From assembly GCA_930367215.1 (NCBI GenBank), contig OV884060.1, positions 97,116,151-97,180,150 of the forward strand: a stretch of 64,000 bases of DNA, given 5' to 3'. The DNA comes from Pollenia angustigena (lineage: Eukaryota; Arthropoda; Insecta; Diptera; Polleniidae). Of this stretch, positions 59,236 to 64,000 are shown piece by piece; position 1 is the stretch's first letter, and each line of letters starts with the position of its first letter. The notes under the pieces were generated by a model. That model did not search any database. It saw only the letters and a list, made by a program, of their open reading frames with translations, and was not told the origin of the DNA. A program made the position numbers and the translations under genes.

Positions 59236-59566
59236 GCATTTAAGTTTTTTATTTATTTTTATATTTTTTCATAAAATTTTAAAACAAACAGCAAATACTG
59301 GTAGTATTCTGCAAAATGTATTTTATTTATATTGCTTCTATACATAAAATATAGAAAAAATCTTCCCATTGTCCCTTCTTTTTCATTTCCTTTATCGCCC
59401 AGTTAGTTCTAAGCACTTTTTTCGAAAAAACTTATTTTACCAAAATTTCGATTGAAAATTTTTCATTTCTCAAAATAAATACAAAACACATATTTCTTGA
59501 CAGCTGACAACTTTTTGACATTTTTACCATTTGTATACACAAACAAAACGCGTGTTGTTTTTTCTA

Positions 59567-60915
59567 TTGTTGCATTGTTGTAGTTGTGCGCAGACCAGAG
59601 AAACTCAAAATCAACAATTTCTGTTGATTATTCATACCCTTAAATTTACATTTATTCTAAGCTTGCAAAACAAAGTTCAACGTTGGTAATTTTTTTTTCC
59701 TTTCGTACACATTTGATATTTTCATTTATTCGTTTTTTATTGAAAGTGCTTTATTTGCATTTTTGTTGCTCACGCAATATAACACAACTGAGTAAATTCA
59801 AAAGAGCACATTCTCTATACTTTTGTTTACATTAACAACAACAACAACAATAAACAACGATGAGACGCTTTTTCAAAATTAACAACAATAACAAAAATAC
59901 ATTGTACCTACTAAAGGGCTGCAAGAATACATTCATTTGTTTATTACACACAAGCATTCCAATATTCATTCAAATATTTAAATAGTTAAATACTGGCTTA
60001 CAGAGTTTAAGAGTTAAAATATAAAAGAGAGTGTAGTCTGTGTTTTACTTTATTATAACAAAGGCACACATTCTATTCACTCTTTTTCTTTGAATATTTA
60101 TTTACTCAATTTGCAAATGCAAACACACACAAGTATATGGTAACAGTTAGACTATGTGCAAGAAATACTACATAGTAAAATTAGTACTTATGTTTATTCT
60201 CATTACAAATATATCTCTATTAAACAGAATTTTGCAACAAAAATTATAAAAATTGGATTAAGAGTATATTAAAAAGGAATTTAAAATTCTTGCGTTTTAC
60301 GTTTTCGATTTCCATAACAAAAGTTGCTAGTAATAATATTAATGTATTCATGTTATGAGTAAAACATTCAAATAATATTATATTCGAAACTTATACACAT
60401 TTTATTATGTCTGTTTTATTTGAATGTGGTAGTATTTTTTTCTGTTTACATACAGTTGTTTTCTTTTCTCTTTCGCCTTGTGTGTTTATTCATTTGTTTT
60501 TTTAACATAAAATGTAAAGCACTGCGTACTTAAATCGTTTGTTGTACTTTACTTTACCTACTTAAAAAACAAATGAATGTATTCATATGCCTTTTAAATG
60601 TAGTCATGCAGACCTTTAGTACCTACTACTACTACTACTACTACTGTACTTTTTGTTTCTATGGAAATTGTGTGTACCTACATAAGTATGTGTGTTTAGT
60701 TTCATTTCAATTTTTTTTTTCTTGTACCACATAGTTAATGTTGAATAAATACATGAGTAATGATTGTTTGATTTCTGGCTCTTTCGTTTGTATTTTTTGT
60801 TTCTTTACCAAACAATCATTTGCGCTCAGAACACTTAGAATCTTTATAAAAAAAAACGAAGGTAACGATTGTATAAATAACAAAGCACGATGTGCGTAAT
60901 TTGAATGACTGCAAA
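59567..60915. other. AT-rich noncoding sequence with simple repeats
   Basis: No gene seen. Simple repeats include AACAACAACAACAACAATA near 59835 and a (CTA)n tract at about 60623-60645. Confidence 0.5.
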
Positions 60916-61570
60916 CCAGCAGCCACTGTTGCCAGAAAATTTATCCAAAAAGTCTTCAAAATTGGGCTAAAAAGTCTCGAAAATCTGCAAAAAAAAAATT
61001 TAAAAATCTGCAAAAAATCTGGGAAATTAAAATACTTTATTTTGGGATTGATTTTTTTTATTTTCGAATTCATACAACAAACTGAAAGGTGTATTTAACA
61101 TTTTGGTACGTTAAAATAAAAATTTAGTATTTACAAAAGAAAAACATTATATAAGTATATAAACGATCAGGTATTTGATGGAAAACTATTTTTAAAATAA
61201 AACGATTTAAATCCGATAAGATCGTTTTCTGAATCTTTTAAAAATTATTTATAATACATTTTTCTCTTACTTTCTTTGTATATTCTTGTTAGATAAATTT
61301 TTGAACAAAAAATAAAGACTTATTCAGAAATGAAATTAAAAATTGGTCGAAATTCATCACAACTTTTAAAAACCATCGTTTTGAAATCGATAAATTTTAA
61401 TCACATACCTGAATATTTATAATTTTTTACATAAAACATAAAAATGTATATCCAAATACATTGTTCATATATCGTATTTAAAATAATTTATGCATTTATT
61501 TATTGTAAATTTCAAAAGTCATTTGCCGTAAAATTTTATTTTGTATCGGAGTATTAAAACAATTTGATTT

Positions 61571-61967
61571 AAGGCAGAATTAGTATTTACTTTCCGTTCT
61601 GTTACGAATCAGCTGATTTGTTTTTGTTATTAAAAAACCTATGAAATTGATTAGTTTTTCTGTTCTGTTTCGGTTCAGTTGTTTAAATCAAAAAATTGTT
61701 AAGAATTTGTAAGTGACAGCAAAATAAATAATAAAAAATACATATTTTTATTGAAATAAACTGTTTTTTGATTTTAAGAATTCAGAAAATTTAATTTCTT
61801 CAAATTCATGTACATTAAAGTTATTGAAATAAACAACGAACGGTGCAAAACTAATAAATTTGTCATAAATGGCTGATAAGTTACTACAGAAAAAGTAACT
61901 ACCACAATTTCGTAACAGAACGGCACGGAACAGAACAGAAACAGAAAGTAAAGACTAACTGAGCCTT
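61571..61967. mobile_element. TIR element nested in the hAT transposase remnant
   Basis: Left AAGGCAGAATTAGTATTTAC...CGTTCTGTTACGAA is mirrored on the right by TTCGTAACAGAACG...GTAAAGACTAACTGAGCCTT. The terminal repeats are about 45 to 60 bases with gaps. Target duplication not certain (TTTA-like). Confidence 0.6.
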
Positions 61968-62442
61968 TATTTAATTTAAGAAAGTCTTTTGTGAACAAAA
62001 TTCCTTCAAGCGATTCTTTATCTAAACGATTTCTTTGCTTTGTTTTGTTAATATTTACTTGGCTAAATATTCGTTCCACATTACCTGATGAATGTGGCAA
62101 AACAAATATTTTTTGAATAAAAAGGCACATTTTTGGGAATAAAAGTCTTGAGTCAAAACTTTTAATTTCACATATATTTTTCCAAAAGAGTAATAAATTG
62201 TTATTTTTATTTATCAAATTTTGCAAATCAAGTAGGTGTAGTTCTCTAAACTCAGAATCAATTGCTTGCATATAATCATCGCATATTAAATTTGGAAACT
62301 GTTTAACAATTTCAAATATTGAGTTCAACTTTTTAAACTCTTTTATAATCGTTTTTACTTTTCCTGTTTTCCTTGGTTGCTGTTTTTTGTAACAAACCTT
62401 AATAAACATTTCAATTAATACTATAATTAATAGTATCCACAC
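61968..62442 (-). pseudogene. hAT transposase C-terminal (hATC) remnant
   Basis: Codes for the dimerisation region typical of hAT transposases: LPHSSGNVERIFSQVNINKT, then KQRNRLDKESLEGIL. The catalytic core upstream is missing. The frame runs on to 61774, but the residues after about FLKLN come from the nested TIR element. It could not encode an active transposase. The first codon shown is not a convincing start, so the fragment is best read as the tail of a longer lost ORF. Confidence 0.85.
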
Positions 62443-62836
62443 ATTCTTAATGAAAAAAGTATAACGGGAACCTACATATTTTTCTTTCTATTAAGTTTCA
62501 GTGCGAATACGTATATGTATGTATGTACATATATATATATACATATGTATGAATAAACGAAAAGAAAAATAAAGAAAAGTGATATATATCTACTCAATTA
62601 ATTTAAAAAACCTGCAATTTGACAGCAAAAATCTGAAAATCTCACTTTGCTATTTTGGCAACGAAAAAATCTGCAAAATGCAGAGAAATCTGCACTTCTG
62701 GCAACAGTGCCAGCAGCGAATATTTGCGGTTGCGCGAGTTTGACTGTATGACCGTAAGCGTGTGTATTTGTTGTCGTTAATTAAATGCGATTTTTTTTCA
62801 ATTGCTAAAAGCTATTCTCTGGCGCAGACCTACTTA

Positions 62837-63467
62837 CACTCAATTCACATGAGGGCTTTTACGACGTCGTTTTATCTTGATTCCCTTTTAAAGCAACTTC
62901 CAAAATCTCTTTGCGTTCATACGATGATTTTTGGTTGCATGTCTTTTTTTTATTTACAGTATGGCCTGGATTACCCGTCATTCGATTAACCGGCAGCTTC
63001 AATAAAATGGAAAACAAACATTTTTTTGCACTGATTTAAATTGCCTCTATTATCCGAAATTATAAACAAATTATCTTTTTTTCGTTAAATTTTGAACAAT
63101 CAAAAGAAATTTAAATAAACGAAGAAAGAGAATATCTTAACGGTGTGGAAGCATGTTCTGCCAAATTTACTTTTTTCCTCATGTTTACATAATAAAACGT
63201 TATATATTTACATAAAATAAGAAACACACCAAAAAAAATAAATAATCAAGAATTCTGCCGATCCCGTCTACTATCGATAATCGAGGTCTCACTGTATTTT
63301 CAACCACACACTTCAAAGTAAGAAAAAGAATAAAACGTAAACAGAAAAAGTTAAAATACAAAACGAGACATTTTGTTAACCCCTCTTTCTTTTCTACACC
63401 GCTCACCAACAAACCAAAAGAGACGTCGACAAAGCGACGTCGTAAAAGCCCTCATCTAAACTGAGTG
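62837..63467. mobile_element. CACTCA-ended TIR element hosting a pogo-like MITE
   Basis: The terminal repeats of ~33 bp share CACTCA and GAGGGCTTTTACGACGTCG on the left (from 62837) and its complement on the right (ending TGAGTG at 63467). Flanked by TTA on both sides (62834-62836 and 63468-63470). Confidence 0.7.
62957..63294. mobile_element. pogo/Tigger-like MITE (338 bp)
   Basis: Ends CAGTATGGCCTGGATTACCC and CGATAATCGAGGTCTCACTG are imperfect complements, flanked by TA (62955-62956 and 63295-63296). The CAGT...CTCGATTA style resembles pogo/Tigger ends. Nested in the element at 62837-63467. Confidence 0.7.
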
Positions 63468-63470
63468 TTA

Positions 63471-63932
63471 TTGGGCCATGATATTTTCAAATGTTTATTT
63501 TCTTTATGTATAAAAGCAACATGAATAAACGACGCGTAAAAAACAATTTTATCATGTACAAAGTAAGGCTACGAATACTATTAAACGAAAACAAAGGAAG
63601 CAAGAGATTTTTGTGTTTTAAAACAAGAATAAAGCAAAAGACAACGATTAGCCTATTATTATCCACATACGCGCATATGTACAAACTGGAAAATAAAAAA
63701 CAATTTTATGCATGCGCTTAAAAATAAAAAAAAATTCTTAGCTATTCATTTTACAGTAAGAAAATAAAACAAAAAATTTTGCAAGCATTATTCATGCCAG
63801 TTTATCATGTATGTTAGATTTTTAGTATGCATACTTGAATATTTTGGAGCCCTGATATTTTCTACTAAAAATTTCCGATCTCAGTCAGATCAGATCGTCC
63901 CAACTATTTGATGAATTCGTTCTGATATATTA
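63471..63932. other. AT-rich noncoding sequence
   Basis: No gene or repeat structure supported. Open frames on both strands overlap each other and show no domain. Confidence 0.45.
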
Positions 63933-64000
63933 ACAATTAATTAGTATTGTGGTTATTTTGTTGAACTATTTATGGTTTTTAATCCAAATTTTTAATATTT
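63933..64000 (+). repeat. Fragment of the tRNA-like palindromic repeat family at window edge
   Basis: Matches about 38428-38495 (AACAATAATTAGTATTGTGG, then GTTGAACTATTTATGG). It probably continues beyond the window. Confidence 0.7.

Larger units (their letters stand above)
54346..59566. repeat. Tandem segmental duplication, unit 2 (about 5.2 kb)
   Basis: Direct repeat of 49470-54345, ending in the same GTTGTTTTTTCTA before unique sequence (TTGTTGCATTG). It retains 54731-55258 and a 92-base block at 56724-56815, both absent from unit 1. It lacks the inverted element found at 52697-53283. Confidence 0.85.
60924..62709 (-). mobile_element. Internally deleted hAT transposon with 8-bp target duplication
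   Basis: Terminal repeats CACTGTTGCCAGAA (60924-60937) and TTCTGGCAACAGTG (62696-62709) are exact complements. The duplication CCAGCAGC is present at 60916-60923 and 62710-62717. Eight-base duplications are the hAT signature. The only coding remnant is the transposase C-terminus described separately. A second TIR element is nested at about 61571-61967. Confidence 0.92.

Noticed and set aside
1..64000. CRISPR array, bacterial operon or phage features
   Set aside because: Spliced sHSP genes, fly retroelements and TIR transposons make this eukaryotic nuclear DNA; no regularly spaced repeat-spacer pattern was seen.

Overview
The window is AT-rich, repeat-dense nuclear DNA of a dipteran insect. 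A schizophoran fly is likely, probably a calyptrate such as a blowfly or house-fly relative; this rests on the gene and repeat types, not on a search. The only ordinary host gene I can defend is a small heat-shock protein of the Drosophila l(2)efl type. It is present as two tandem copies on the minus strand (50512-51240 and 55921-56649). Nearly everything else is transposable elements, many nested in one another. Layout. 1-20722 holds two closely related Ty3/gypsy-type LTR retrotransposons on the minus strand. Copy A (1-6277) runs off the left edge and copy B (about 7650-20722) follows it. Each has gag, a pol in the -1 frame, a long leader with a 117-bp hairpin, a lysine-tRNA-type primer binding site and an LTR of about 3 kb. 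B's LTR is interrupted by two Helentron/DINE-1-like insertions (15246-17406 and 17753-19339). 20835-24100 is a block of inverted-repeat and tandem-repeat elements. 24684-37559 is a complete, structurally young third LTR retrotransposon (element C, minus strand) with 3.4-kb LTRs and an ACCT target-site duplication. Its Gag carries an N-terminal RING-H2 finger. 37564-44860 is a mosaic of tandem repeats, a four-unit palindrome with tRNA-like boxes, and fold-back fragments. 44862-48850 is a broken Jockey-type LINE on the minus strand with a 385-bp MITE inserted in its endonuclease. 49470-59566 is a tandem segmental duplication (units 49470-54345 and 54346-59566), each unit carrying one l(2)efl copy. 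59567-64000 is AT-rich DNA containing a deleted hAT transposon with an exact 8-bp target duplication (60924-62709) and a pogo-like MITE nested in another TIR element. How the parts relate. The LTR elements show the standard gag/-1 frameshift/pol logic with canonical slippery heptamers, but every copy has stops or frameshifts, so none looks able to move unaided. The duplicated sHSP genes have intact three-exon structures. They differ at six residues, all in the N-terminal arm, while the alpha-crystallin domain is identical. Recurrent tRNA-like modules with pol III A and B boxes occur in several otherwise unrelated repeat families.
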